64,000 bases of DNA from Bradyrhizobium ontarionense (GTDB lineage Bacteria > Pseudomonadota > Alphaproteobacteria > Rhizobiales > Xanthobacteraceae): the NCBI RefSeq assembly GCF_021088345.1, contig NZ_CP088156.1:2604001-2668000 (forward strand), written 5' to 3'. Positions within the stretch are counted from its first letter, which is position 1. Each line of letters begins with the position of its first letter. The translations under genes were made by a program, and so were the position numbers. The notes below the pieces were generated by a model. The model was not told the DNA's origin, searched no databases, and saw only the letters and a list, made by a program, of their open reading frames with translations. Positions 19,220 to 28,281 of the stretch are shown here, piece by piece.

Positions 19220-19894
19220 TCATTTACCAAGGGGATGTGGATCGGTAAATATCGAGAAGTACACAACGAGAGAAATCACTAAGAAGGCAGTGATATGCGG
19301 CGCCATCCAGAGTTTCCCCAACGCCCAATAGAGAATCCTATAACCGACAGAGATGACCGCTTTTGGGAAAATTGAACTGTACTGCTGAGGAAATAGATGT
19401 GGCTTACTGGCGACCTCCTTATAAAAATCTACGTTTTCGTGATTGATGGGACATTCGTCTAACGCAGCTTGGTAGTTCTTTTGAAGCACCTCAAGCTCGG
19501 CCTTCGCCGCTGCAGGGTCCTGCGAAACATCGATTGCTTTTAACGCATGGTGAACAACTGCAATCTTCCGAGCGCATTGATGAAGTAACTCGCCCTGATG
19601 GAAAAAATTCTGCGCTCCATCGATCAAGCTCGTAAAGATCACAAAGACTGAAAGAACTATCGAGCAGCCGAGAAGTATCTGGCTCTGAAAGGGCTTGAGT
19701 TCAACGATATTTGGTATCAAGGAAAGGCTGATCACATATAGAGACAGAAGAGATACGATGTAAGAAGACGCTCGTTGCCGTCCCGACAATCGAAGATTCG
19801 CTTGAAACCGGACATCCCGAGTAATTTCCGCGCTTCTCTTGAAGTCGGCGAGGGCAGCCTCCAGAACTGTTTTGTGTTTGTGTTCTTCGCTCAC
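19220..19894 (-). CDS. SLATT-like two-transmembrane protein
   Basis: 224-residue protein. A charged N-terminal helix (ADFKRSAEITRDVRFQANLR) precedes two close transmembrane helices (about 43-62 and 70-91), a long helical segment, and a C-terminal membrane segment (about 201-218). The order RF-QAN-RL-S-R before paired helices, followed by helical FFHQGELLHQCARKIAVVH, resembles SLATT domains, predicted membrane effectors often linked to nucleotide-signalling anti-phage systems. I place it there by pattern, not by search. Start: GTG 19894, preceded by GGAGGGGG; GTG 19909 lies before that site and is less likely. The gene is distinctly more AT-rich than its neighbours, suggesting transfer. No cyclase or reverse transcriptase partner is present. 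Confidence 0.7.
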   Translation of the reverse strand: MSEEHKHKTVLEAALADFKRSAEITRDVRFQANLRLSGRQRASSYIVSLLSLYVISLSLIPNIVELKPFQSQILLGCSIVLSVFVIFTSLIDGAQNFFHQGELLHQCARKIAVVHHALKAIDVSQDPAAAKAELEVLQKNYQAALDECPINHENVDFYKEVASKPHLFPQQYSSIFPKAVISVGYRILYWALGKLWMAPHITAFLVISLVVYFSIFTDPHPLGK

Positions 19895-20191
19895 TCGCCC
19901 CCTCCGCACCTAAGCCAAACGAGAAAACAGTGCTTGAGATTCTCGCACAGGTTGACGGGAAAGGATACTTCCACAAGCCGCCACAGCGCCGATACTCATC
20001 GGGAGGCAAATGATTACCTCCGCTACTTCACGCCCATTGGCGCCAAACGGCCGGTATCGACGTAGTCCGTAGCGCCGGATTGTCGAAGTGTAGTCCGCCG
20101 AGCCTGCCGTGATAGGACACTTGTTAGAAGGTTGAATTTTCAACATCGTCGGCCAATCGCTCGAAGGCATCCGCGTTCGGTGAGATGCCAA

Positions 20192-20596
20192 TTACGATGA
20201 CCCTCTCGTTGATTTTCCTTCAAAGAACAGCTTCCAACGAGTAGCACGATCGCCGCGCAGACCCTGTCCGATATTGTCGAGAGCTCGGACCATGAAATAG
20301 ATAGCCGCGAAAAATGTTAGCGCACGACCGACAATCAGCTCAACCCTCATTGGCTCATAAGGCTTTTCGTACAGCCCCAGAGCAAGAAAATAAAAGAACG
20401 CCATTGCCGTGGCCATTTCGAACAAACCGTAGATCAGCTTGTTCCGGCACCGAAGCCGATAGAAATTGACGGCCGTTAGCACCGTACCTGCCGTGCAAAA
20501 GGTTATCCCTAGTCTGGCATAGCCAAAGGACAGAATAGCGGCACCAACAATGAGCAAAGCAAACATCAAAGCATTCGAAAGAGATACGAATTTCAT
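20192..20596 (-). CDS. Small polytopic membrane protein, unknown function
   Basis: 134-residue protein with about four hydrophobic segments: ALMFALLIVGAAILSFGYA, ITFCTAGTVLTAVNFY, MATAMAFFYFLALGLY and ALTFFAAIYFMVRAL. ATG 20596 follows an excellent GGGGGAGGAAAC ribosome site, so I reject the upstream ATG at 20626. It is AT-rich like the SLATT-like gene, which lies about 300 bp downstream in the same direction. No family recognised. Confidence 0.75.
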   Translation of the reverse strand: MKFVSLSNALMFALLIVGAAILSFGYARLGITFCTAGTVLTAVNFYRLRCRNKLIYGLFEMATAMAFFYFLALGLYEKPYEPMRVELIVGRALTFFAAIYFMVRALDNIGQGLRGDRATRWKLFFEGKSTRGSS

Positions 20597-20863
20597 CTGT
20601 TTCCTCCCCCAGCAATCATAGCCCAAAGCTCTGCTTCAGACTTCCCTCTTCCTCCCGACCCGACGGGCAAATCACCGGCACCAAATCACCTGCGCGAATG
20701 CGCGATTCCCACACGTCAGCCCGCCGACCGCAGGTTGATCGCTGTCAAAACGACTTGCGGAAAAAAACTCATTTCGTAAACCAACTCAAGCAGATCACCC
20801 CTGTCCGGCCCTCTCTCAGAAATATTTTTCTTTCTTTTTATCAGAAATCATGATTGTCTAGCG

Positions 20864-21240
20864 CCGTCCCGTCTCGATAAGAGGGGCGCTTCGCGGTCGT
20901 CACGAACGTTGAGGCGGGATGCGGTGGGCGTGTTGGTGCTGCAGCGTGGGGGATCCCTGCGCCGACGAACGGCATCGATGCGCACGGTCAAGTCGCGTGG
21001 TCCTGATACCCCGATGCTGGTATCACGCTTGCGGTGGCGCTCACGCGTCGCGCGGGCAACGGTGGCCAAAAGCCCGGCGCACCGGGGAGAACGCGAAGCA
21101 GCCGTTAAAGCCATTGCGCGGGGAATGCCGGGTGTCCTCGGCTGAACCTGTGGTTCCTGCCGCCTGCATTTTTTTCCGCAGGCGGGCCATGGGTGCGGCC
21201 AGCGCCCGGCATTCCCCGTGCCCTCTTCCAGGAGAGGGCA
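20864..21240 (-). repeat. Long dispersed intergenic element, copy A
   Basis: About 377 bp that align along their whole length, in reverse orientation, with 41404-41785. Conserved landmarks read on the minus strand: GCCCTCTCC, GGCCGGGCGCTGGCCGC-like start, a CCGCCTGC...GCAGGCGG hairpin with an A-rich loop, TTTAACGGCTGCTTCGCGTT, GCATCGGGGT and GCGACTTGACCGTGCG. Open frames across it give an arginine/proline-rich protein that I take as spurious. Copy A follows the AT-rich islet. Confidence 0.9.
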
Positions 21241-21302
21241 GTCGATCGGCAAAGCTCGGACGCGACAACGCGCCGCGAGGTGGCGAACACATGTCTCACC
21301 AC

Positions 21303-21385
21303 CGTCATTGCGAGCGAAGCGACGCAATCCAGAGCCGCGCAAGCGACTCTGGATTGCGTCGTCGCTGGCGCTCCTCGCAATGACG
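21303..21385. repeat. Dispersed palindromic repeat, family 1, second copy
   Basis: Ends CGTCATTGCGAG and CTCGCAATGACG with inner arms GCAATCCAGAG/CTCTGGATTGC; matches 5409-5490. It directly follows the long element. Confidence 0.9.
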
Positions 21386-21453
21386 GGGAGTGTCAGGCAA
21401 GTGCTCGGTTGGGATGCTCGTCAAGCCCGGCCATGATGAGGAGAGATGTGGGC

Positions 21454-22473
21454 TCAGAACACCGCATGATCACCGCGCTCGGCCACGACGTCGCCGCGGA
21501 TCAGCTCGGCGTAGTAGTCGAACAGCGTCTCCGATCCGGTCGACGGCGTGGCGTCGGCGTCGTAGCGGCCGGTGGCGGGGTCGAGCACCAGCATGGATTC
21601 GGTCGCGTAGTAGCGGCCGATGCGGGCGAGCTCCGCCTTGTCGGCGAGCGATGGCACGATCCGCTTGGCAACATCGAGGCCGCCGATGATGATATCGAGC
21701 AGCGCCACAGGGACGTGCCGGAATTTCGGCTTGCGTCCGAGCAGCGCGAACAGGTGCTCCGCCTGCTCGATCGGCGTGATCGCCGGGCCGGGACCGCCGA
21801 TCGGCAGCACCAGGTTCCAGCGGCTCTCGTCATCGAGGCAGCCGGCCAGATAGGCACCGAGATCGTCGTCGCTGATCGGCTTGCACGCCGTCAGGCGGCC
21901 GTCGCCGAACACGAGATAAGGCCGGCCCTGCCGCACGCGCTCAACCTGCCCGGACAGCGACTTGAAGAACGCCGTGGGGCGGACGATCGAATAGGTCAGG
22001 CCTGCCGCGATCAGCCGCGCCTCGAACGCGAGCTTGGCCTTCTGAAAGGCCAAAAGCGGCTTCTGCACGCAGATGGCGGACAGCAGCACGAACTGCGTCA
22101 CGCCTGCGTTGCGTGCCACGTCCAGCACGTTCACATGAGCCTGATAGTCGATCGCCCGGGCATCCCTGGGCACGCCGGTCCGGGACGCCATGCAGGACAC
22201 GACGGCGTCGAACCGCTCGCCGCGAAAGCCGTCTCGCGCCAGCGACGCAGGGTCGGTGACGTCGCCTACCCTGACGACGGCACCCGCAAGCAGCGTCGCG
22301 CGGCCGTCGGTCGCACTCGCATCCCGATCGCGCGCGCCCGGACGAACGAAGCAGACCATCTCGTGTCCGCGCGCCAGCAGCGAGCGGACGGTGGCGCGAC
22401 CGATCGTCCCGGTCGCGCCCAGCATGAAGATTCGGCGCGGACCAGGCGGGCGGGATACGGCGGGAGAAGTCAT
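21454..22473 (-). CDS. bciA: Divinyl (proto)chlorophyllide a 8-vinyl-reductase, BciA type
   Basis: 339-residue NAD(P)-binding reductase of the atypical short-chain family. BciA reduces the C8 vinyl group to ethyl during (bacterio)chlorophyll synthesis. The nucleotide-binding glycine motif GATGTIG is at 19-25. Sequence marks I know from BciA proteins are present: VRPTAFFKSLSGQ, FGDGRLTACKPISD, LPIGGPGPAITP, ARIGRYYATESMLV and the C-terminal ERGDHAVF. No other pigment gene is in the window, so it lies outside a photosynthesis gene cluster, as in Rhodobacter sphaeroides. ATG 22473 follows GGCGG-poor sequence with no strong ribosome site. Confidence 0.87.
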   Translation of the reverse strand: MTSPAVSRPPGPRRIFMLGATGTIGRATVRSLLARGHEMVCFVRPGARDRDASATDGRATLLAGAVVRVGDVTDPASLARDGFRGERFDAVVSCMASRTGVPRDARAIDYQAHVNVLDVARNAGVTQFVLLSAICVQKPLLAFQKAKLAFEARLIAAGLTYSIVRPTAFFKSLSGQVERVRQGRPYLVFGDGRLTACKPISDDDLGAYLAGCLDDESRWNLVLPIGGPGPAITPIEQAEHLFALLGRKPKFRHVPVALLDIIIGGLDVAKRIVPSLADKAELARIGRYYATESMLVLDPATGRYDADATPSTGSETLFDYYAELIRGDVVAERGDHAVF

Positions 22474-22556
22474 CGGCTTCGGCGGAACTGTGAAAACCGT
22501 CCCGATCTATATCATGCCCCGCACTTTCGCGGCGGGAGGACTGCCAATTGGGTCGT

Positions 22557-22681
22557 CGTCATGCCCGGGCTCGTCCCGCCTGCGGGGCCGAAGCCCCTTC
22601 GGCGCGACGGAGGCCCGGGCATCCACGTCCTTCGGCATGTGCGGTGCTGCGTGGATGGCCGGGACAAGCCCGGCCATGACG
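22557..22681. repeat. Dispersed palindromic repeat, family 2, second copy
   Basis: Ends CGTCATGCCCGGGCTCGTCC and GGACAAGCCCGGCCATGACG; longer centre than the copy at 9836-9924, with an extra GGGGCCGAAGCCCCTTCGG hairpin inside. Confidence 0.9.
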
Positions 22682-22770
22682 AAGTGGAGAGATCTGGACA
22701 TACGCCTGGATCTTCCTATGCACGTGCTCTCGCGTCAGGCCCAGACGGCGATCCCCACGCTCCAAGAGCC

Positions 22771-23619
22771 TCACTCGGCCGCGCGCGGCGCCTTCTCCAG
22801 GATCAGCGTGTGGATGCCGCAGGTGCCGCTGTAGAGGCTCATGACCCGCGTGCCCGGCTTGCGGCCGGCCCGCGGCTCGGAGACCTGCAGGCCGGCGGCC
22901 AGCAGCCGCGCCCGCGTTGCCTCGATGTCGGCCACGCGCCAGCTCAGGCCCCACAGCTTGTCATGCGCCTTGTCATTGCCGGCGACCGGCCGCTTCACCA
23001 CCTCGACGATCAGGTCGCCGCAGCGGAAGAACATCAGCTGGCCCCATTCCTGATGGGTGCGATCCAGCGCCATGTCGAGACCGAGCCGCGCACCGTACAG
23101 CGTGGCGGCGCGTTCCGGGTCCTCGGTCGAGACCACGATGTGATCGAGGCCGAGCACGGCGGTCTCCGCGGTCTTGGCCGAGGGCGGCCGCGGCTGGCTC
23201 AGCTCCAGGAAGAACATCCGCACGCCGCGGGTGAGATCGGTCATGGCGCGCGTGCGCTTCCAGTGCAGTGTCTGGCCCGAAATCCCGTCGGTGTTGTCGA
23301 CCTCGGCGATCGGGTCAGGCTTCAGCGCCACGCGCTCCAATCTGCGATGCATCTTGGCGATGTCGTTGGTGGCGAAGCAGATGCTGGCGAGCCCCTCGCC
23401 CCAGATCTTGATGACGTTGCGGATGCGCTCTGCGGCGGCACTCTGGCCGGCCGGCGCCATCAGCTCCAGGGTCATGTTGTCGAGCGTGAAGAGGACGCGG
23501 TCGGCGCCCTCTCCCGAATTCTGCCAGGACGGCTTGCGCGCCAGCAGCACCTCGAAGGCGGCGCTGCCGACGGCGATGTCCTCCAGCAAGACGACGACGT
23601 GGTCGAGACCGGTGATCAC
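22771..23619 (-). CDS. VOC (glyoxalase/bleomycin-resistance fold) family protein
   Basis: 282-residue protein made of two VOC modules: the first begins ITGLDHVVVLLEDI (residues 2-15) and the second VLGLDHIVVSTEDPERAATLYG (from about 150). Metal-binding dioxygenases and isomerases share this fold, but the substrate cannot be told. The start is GTG 23619, whose last two bases are the first two of the glutamate dehydrogenase TGA (GTGA overlap), indicating translational coupling. The apparent upstream extension is a shadow of the dehydrogenase. Confidence 0.87.
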   Translation of the reverse strand: MITGLDHVVVLLEDIAVGSAAFEVLLARKPSWQNSGEGADRVLFTLDNMTLELMAPAGQSAAAERIRNVIKIWGEGLASICFATNDIAKMHRRLERVALKPDPIAEVDNTDGISGQTLHWKRTRAMTDLTRGVRMFFLELSQPRPPSAKTAETAVLGLDHIVVSTEDPERAATLYGARLGLDMALDRTHQEWGQLMFFRCGDLIVEVVKRPVAGNDKAHDKLWGLSWRVADIEATRARLLAAGLQVSEPRAGRKPGTRVMSLYSGTCGIHTLILEKAPRAAE

Positions 23620-24875
23620 GGAAACAGCCCTCGCGAGTTCTTGGCGGCCCGTACCTTCTCCACTCCGATCGCCATCGCCGCGGTCCGGTGCGAGATGTTG
23701 TCGGCCTTGGCGCGCGTCAGCATCCGCTCGAAGGCGCGGTCGAGGATCTGGTACTCGCGCCGCATCACTTCCTCTTCTTCCCAGAACAGCTGCTGCAGAT
23801 CCTGCACCCATTCGAAGTAGCTGACGACGACGCCACCGGAATTACAGAGAATGTCGGGAATGAGAAAGATCTCCTTGCGGCGCTGGTCGAGCACCAGATC
23901 GGCGTCCGGCGTGGTCGGGCCGTTGGCGGCCTCGGCGATCACCCGGCATTTCAGATGCGCGGCCACCTTGGCGTCGATCACACGCTCGACCGCCGCCGGA
24001 ACCAGGATGTCGCAGGCCAGGGTCAGGATCTGGTGTGGATCGAAGGCGAGCTCGGTGGAGAAGCCGGCAATGCTGCCGGTCCTGGTCGCATGCTCCATCA
24101 GGGCCGGGATGTCGAGACCCCTGACATCGTGGAGGGCGCCGGTGTGATCGCTGACCGCAATCACCTTCATGCCCATCTGGTGGAAGCCGAGCGCGGCATA
24201 GGAGCCGACATTGCCAAAACCCTGCACCACGGCCGTGGAGTTGGTCGGATCGATCCCGAGCTCGTCCATGACCCGGCGCGAGACGTGGGCGACGCCGCGG
24301 CCGGTCGCCTCGCGGCGGCCGAGCGTGCCCCCGGAGAACACAGGCTTACCGGTCACGATCTCCATCACCGTCTGGCCCTGGTACATGGAATACGTATCCA
24401 TGAACCACGCCATGACCTGCTCGTTGGTGCCCATGTCGGGGGCCATCACGTCGGTGTGCGGGCCGACGAAGGGAATCATTTCCTGCATGTAGCGGCGGGA
24501 CAGCGATTCGAGCTCGCGCCGGGACAGGTTGGACAAATCGACGTTGATGCCGCCCTTGGCGCCGCCATAGGGCAGGCCCACCAGGGCGCACTTCCAGCTC
24601 ATCCAGATCGCGAGGGCCGCAACCTCGCCGATATCGACCGTCGGCGCGAAGCGCGTGCCGCCCTTGGTCGGTCCCATCGTCAGCAGATGCTGGACCCGGT
24701 ACCCCTCGTAGACCGCAATGGTACCGTCGTCGCGGTGGATCGGACACGAAACGGTGATCGCCCGCTTGGGCAGGAGCAGACGATCGCGTTCGTCAGCTGG
24801 GATACCAAGATGATCAGCGATCACATTGAATTGGTTGGCGGCCATCTCGAAGACCGGACCCGCATAGACAGTCAT
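23616..24875 (-). CDS. Glutamate dehydrogenase family (Glu/Leu/Phe/Val dehydrogenase)
   Basis: 419-residue oxidoreductase interconverting glutamate and 2-oxoglutarate plus ammonia, a typical hexameric GDH length. The catalytic lysine region LPYGGAKGGI puts the active-site Lys at 107; GGTRFAP (72-78) contributes Lys71 just before it. The coenzyme fold has VQGFGNVGS. It is followed, with overlap, by the VOC protein. Coenzyme preference is not readable. Confidence 0.92.
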   Translation of the reverse strand: MTVYAGPVFEMAANQFNVIADHLGIPADERDRLLLPKRAITVSCPIHRDDGTIAVYEGYRVQHLLTMGPTKGGTRFAPTVDIGEVAALAIWMSWKCALVGLPYGGAKGGINVDLSNLSRRELESLSRRYMQEMIPFVGPHTDVMAPDMGTNEQVMAWFMDTYSMYQGQTVMEIVTGKPVFSGGTLGRREATGRGVAHVSRRVMDELGIDPTNSTAVVQGFGNVGSYAALGFHQMGMKVIAVSDHTGALHDVRGLDIPALMEHATRTGSIAGFSTELAFDPHQILTLACDILVPAAVERVIDAKVAAHLKCRVIAEAANGPTTPDADLVLDQRRKEIFLIPDILCNSGGVVVSYFEWVQDLQQLFWEEEEVMRREYQILDRAFERMLTRAKADNISHRTAAMAIGVEKVRAAKNSRGLFP

Positions 24876-25080
24876 CTTCCACTCCCGAATCTGCCCCCGT
24901 GCAGGCCGGCAACCATAGCGCGACCGACGAGGTTGCGGCAGGGGGCCGGCGGTTGCACCGGTCCGATCTCAACCGCCATGGTGACGATTTGACGAAGAAT
25001 TTCAGCGTTGATCCGCTTTAACCGCTTGCTAATCTGCGGCGCCGGGGCCGCGACCACCCCTTAGTGAGATATAAATACCC

Positions 25081-25974
25081 ATGCAGGCCCTTTTCATTGG
25101 ACAGACCTACATCGACGTCACGTTCATCACCGACCACATGCCGACCGGGGACGAGAAGCACGTCGCATCCGACTATGCCGTCTCGTTCGGCGGCAATGCG
25201 GTGACCGCGGCATTTTGCTGCGCCAAGCTCGGGATCGTGCCGGACCTGATCGCGACGATCGCGAACGACTGGCTCGGGCGCATGTTCCAGGACATGACCG
25301 CGAAGTACGGCATCTCCGTACATCCCCGGAAGGTCAACGCCTCGTCGCTGTCCTTCATCATGCCCAAGGACGGCAAGCGCGCCATCGTCCGCTGCCGGGA
25401 CGATGCGCACATCCATCCGTTCCCGCTGCTCAACCTCGGCAATTGCCGCGCGCTGCACGTCGACGGCCATCAACCCGACGCCGCACTGCACTATGCCAAG
25501 CTGTGCCGCGAGGCCGGCATCCTGACCTCGCTCGACGGCGGCGGCCTGCGCACCAACACCCATGATCTGCTGGAATACATCGATGTCGCGATCGTAGCCG
25601 AGCGCCTGTGCGAGCAGATGGACCTCACGCCGGACAAGATGCTGGACTACCTCAAGAGCCGCGGCTGCCGCATCGGCGGCGTGACCCAGGGCGAGAAGGG
25701 CCTGCTGTGGTACGACGAGACCGGAGCGGTTCACACGCTGCCGGCCTATCCGATCCCGCGCGAGCGCGTGATCGACACCAACGGCGCCGGCGACGTCTTC
25801 CACGGCGCCTACGTCTATTCCTATCTCGCCAATCCGGCGAAGAGCTGGAAGGAACACTTCGAATTCGCGCGCGCGGCATCGACGTTCAAGATCCAGAAGC
25901 TCGGCAACGAGGCCGGCCTGCCGACGCTCGCCGACATTGATCTCGTGAAGCAGGAATTCGAGGTCCGCGTCTAA
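25081..25974 (+). CDS. PfkB family carbohydrate kinase
   Basis: 297-residue sugar kinase. It has the N-terminal FGGNAVTAAFCCAKLG motif (PfkB signature 1 region) and the ATP-site motif DTNGAGDVFHGAY, with catalytic Asp238 in GAGD. The hydroxylated substrate is unknown. The start has only a weak GTGAG ribosome site and a TATAAAT sequence lies 6 bp upstream of the ATG, so a very short leader is possible. A second PfkB kinase follows 16 bp later. Confidence 0.9.
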   Translation: MQALFIGQTYIDVTFITDHMPTGDEKHVASDYAVSFGGNAVTAAFCCAKLGIVPDLIATIANDWLGRMFQDMTAKYGISVHPRKVNASSLSFIMPKDGKRAIVRCRDDAHIHPFPLLNLGNCRALHVDGHQPDAALHYAKLCREAGILTSLDGGGLRTNTHDLLEYIDVAIVAERLCEQMDLTPDKMLDYLKSRGCRIGGVTQGEKGLLWYDETGAVHTLPAYPIPRERVIDTNGAGDVFHGAYVYSYLANPAKSWKEHFEFARAASTFKIQKLGNEAGLPTLADIDLVKQEFEVRV

Positions 25975-25990
25975 CGGCAGGAGACGTCAT

Positions 25991-26899
25991 ATGGGGCGCG
26001 TCGTCGTCGCCGGCAGCATCAACATGGATGTCGTGGCGACGGCCGAGCGGCATCCACGCGTTGGCGAGACCGTCGCCGGCCAGTCGGTGATGTACTTCCC
26101 CGGCGGCAAGGGGGCCAATCAGGCGGTGGCCGCCGCCAAGCTGGGCGTACCGACCACGCTGATCGGCCGGCTGGGCCGTGATGCGTTCGGCGAGCAGCTG
26201 CGTGCGTTCCTCGCTGCCCATGGCATCGATCTCACCGCGGTGAAGGACAGCACCGGCGCGTCGACCGGCACGGCGATCATCACGCTCGCAAAGGCCGACA
26301 ACACCATCGTGGTGATAGCAGGCGCCAATGCCGAGGTCGGCGCCGACGATGTCGCGCAGGTCGTCTTGACGCCAGGCGACGTGGCCGTGAGCCAGTTCGA
26401 GATCCCGCAACCGACCATCTCTGCTTTCTTCCAGCGTGCGAAAGCAGCCGGCGCCACCACGATCCTCAACCCGGCCCCGGCCAGCGCTTTCGACAGCGCG
26501 CTGTTCGCACTGGTCGACATCCTCGTGCTCAACGAGACCGAGCTCGGCTTTTTGGCTGGCATCGAGCTCGGCGACGCGCCGACGCCGCAACAGGTCACAG
26601 ACGCGGTTCGGGAGCTGAAGCCGCGTCCCGATCAGACGGTCTGCGTCACGCTTGGTGCACGCGGGGCCGTCGCGGTCACCAATGGAGATGCCAAGCTGAT
26701 CGAAGGCCGCGCCGTGAAGGCCGTGGATACCACCGGCGCCGGCGACTGCTTCGTCGGCGCGCTGGCCGCGCGGCTGTCGCAGGGCGCAGCGATGGCCGAC
26801 GCGATCGGCTACGCCAACGCTGCGGCCTCTATTTCGGTGCAGCGGATGGGCGCCGGCCCGTCAATGCCATCAGCGGAGGAGGTTCGGGCGTGGCTCTAG
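25991..26899 (+). CDS. rbsK: Ribokinase-like PfkB kinase
   Basis: 302-residue kinase closest in pattern to ribokinase: GSINMDVVATAERHPRVGET at the N terminus, FPGGKGANQAVAAAKLG, LNETE, and DTTGAGDCFVGALA with catalytic Asp252. Predicted to phosphorylate D-ribose or a similar sugar. Good AGGAGA ribosome site. Its TAG stop overlaps the stop of the convergent reductase on the other strand through a shared CTAG. Confidence 0.82.
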   Translation: MGRVVVAGSINMDVVATAERHPRVGETVAGQSVMYFPGGKGANQAVAAAKLGVPTTLIGRLGRDAFGEQLRAFLAAHGIDLTAVKDSTGASTGTAIITLAKADNTIVVIAGANAEVGADDVAQVVLTPGDVAVSQFEIPQPTISAFFQRAKAAGATTILNPAPASAFDSALFALVDILVLNETELGFLAGIELGDAPTPQQVTDAVRELKPRPDQTVCVTLGARGAVAVTNGDAKLIEGRAVKAVDTTGAGDCFVGALAARLSQGAAMADAIGYANAAASISVQRMGAGPSMPSAEEVRAWL

Positions 26900-28140
26900 G
26901 CCAGAGCGCTCTTCAGATCGAAGCTCGGATCTGCGGCCTTGTCGGAACCGATCGAACCGCCCGCCGCCAGCAGCTTGCGGCCGAACATGTGGTCGCCGGC
27001 GCGGTTGACCGACTCGATGCCGACCAGCCTGCCCTCCTTGTAGCAGAACGCCGAGAACGCCTTTTGCGCGGGATCGCCACGGAGCACGACCTGGTCATAA
27101 CCGGTCGTGAGTCCCGCGATCTGGAGCTTGTCATTGCCCTGGTCGCTCCAGAACCACGGCTGCCCGTCATACGGCTTGGCGTCACCGGTGAGGCGCGCCG
27201 CGACGCAGCGGGCATGATCGGTGGCGTTCTGCACCGACTCCAGCCGCAAGGTGCCGCCGAAGCGCTGGCTGGCAAACAGCGCGCAGTCGCCGATCGCCGA
27301 GACATGAGGATCGCTGGTCAGCAGATATTCGTCGACGACGATGCCCGAGGCGACCTGCAATCCGGCCTCCGCCGCGAGCTCGACATTCGGCAGCACGCCG
27401 ACGCCGACCACGATCAAATCAGCCGGAATGTGCCGGCCGTCGCTCAGGCTGACGCCGGTGACCTTGTTGCCATCGGCCTCGATGCTGGTGGCCTGGACGC
27501 CGAGATGGATGCGCACGCCGGCATCGGCATGCTGCGTCTGGAAGTAGTCGGAGATCTCGGCGGTCACGGCCCGCGCCATCACCCGCGCGCCGAGCTCGAG
27601 CACGTCGACCTCGAGGCCCTTGATGCGTGCGGTGGCGGCGAATTCGAGGCCGATGAAGCCGGCGCCAATCACGACCACCCGCTTGGCATCGCCGAGCAAG
27701 GTCCTGAGCGCTTCGCTGTCGTCGAGGATGCGCAGGTAGCGTACGGCCGGCAGGTTCGCATTGGGAATATCGAGCAGGCGATTGCGCGCACCGGTCGCGA
27801 AAGCGAGGTGCCCATAGTCCAGGGTTTTGCCGGAGGCGAGCAGCACCTTGCGGGCGTCGCGCTGGACCGAGACGACGCGGTCATAGACGAGGTCGATGGT
27901 CTGGTCGGCGTAGAATTTCTGCGGCCGGAACATCAAGGTCTCGGGACCGCCCGTGCCCTTGAGATAGCCCTTCGACAACGGCGGACGCTGGTAGGGCAGA
28001 TGCGGCTCGTCGTTGATCAGATGAATCGGATCGGCAAAGCCTGCCTGACGCAGCGAGGTCGCAAGCTGGAAACCCGCATGCCCCGCACCCACGATCACAA
28101 CCGGTCCCTTCGTCACTGCTCCCTGCCCCATTCTGTCCAT
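26896..28140 (-). CDS. FAD/NAD ferredoxin reductase (rhodocoxin/putidaredoxin reductase type)
   Basis: 414-residue flavoprotein with an N-terminal FAD motif (VVIVGAGHAG, 14-23), a central NAD motif (VVVIGAGFIGLEFA) and the second FAD contact SAIGDCALF. This class passes electrons from NADH to a small ferredoxin that feeds P450s or ring dioxygenases. No ferredoxin gene is adjacent, so its partner is open; the P450 at 17751 is a possible user. ATG 28140 is used, with ATG 28131 as an alternative. Confidence 0.9.
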   Translation of the reverse strand: MDRMGQGAVTKGPVVIVGAGHAGFQLATSLRQAGFADPIHLINDEPHLPYQRPPLSKGYLKGTGGPETLMFRPQKFYADQTIDLVYDRVVSVQRDARKVLLASGKTLDYGHLAFATGARNRLLDIPNANLPAVRYLRILDDSEALRTLLGDAKRVVVIGAGFIGLEFAATARIKGLEVDVLELGARVMARAVTAEISDYFQTQHADAGVRIHLGVQATSIEADGNKVTGVSLSDGRHIPADLIVVGVGVLPNVELAAEAGLQVASGIVVDEYLLTSDPHVSAIGDCALFASQRFGGTLRLESVQNATDHARCVAARLTGDAKPYDGQPWFWSDQGNDKLQIAGLTTGYDQVVLRGDPAQKAFSAFCYKEGRLVGIESVNRAGDHMFGRKLLAAGGSIGSDKAADPSFDLKSALA

Positions 28141-28281
28141 CTGCGCTCACGCAACTCGGCCGCTTCCGGCTCGCATCATCGTCCATGCCAGCGGAACCGG
28201 GTTGTCGCAGACTTCCCCGGCATTGTCACCGGTCCCGCTGTGCGGTTTAAATGCGGCAACAACCATACCGGGGAGGAATGA

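Noticed and set aside
20848..21342. Arginine-rich frames over both copies of the long element (also 41242-41655)
   Set aside because: They start at different points, lack ribosome sites, and differ in several frames; the similarity is that of repeat DNA, not a conserved protein.
23620..23811. Upstream extension of the VOC protein
   Set aside because: It lies fully within the glutamate dehydrogenase gene in another frame; GTG 23619 with the GTGA overlap is the natural start.
21193..23820. Plus-strand frame of 875 codons
   Set aside because: Antisense to bciA and the VOC gene and running through repeats; composition is arginine/histidine-rich.
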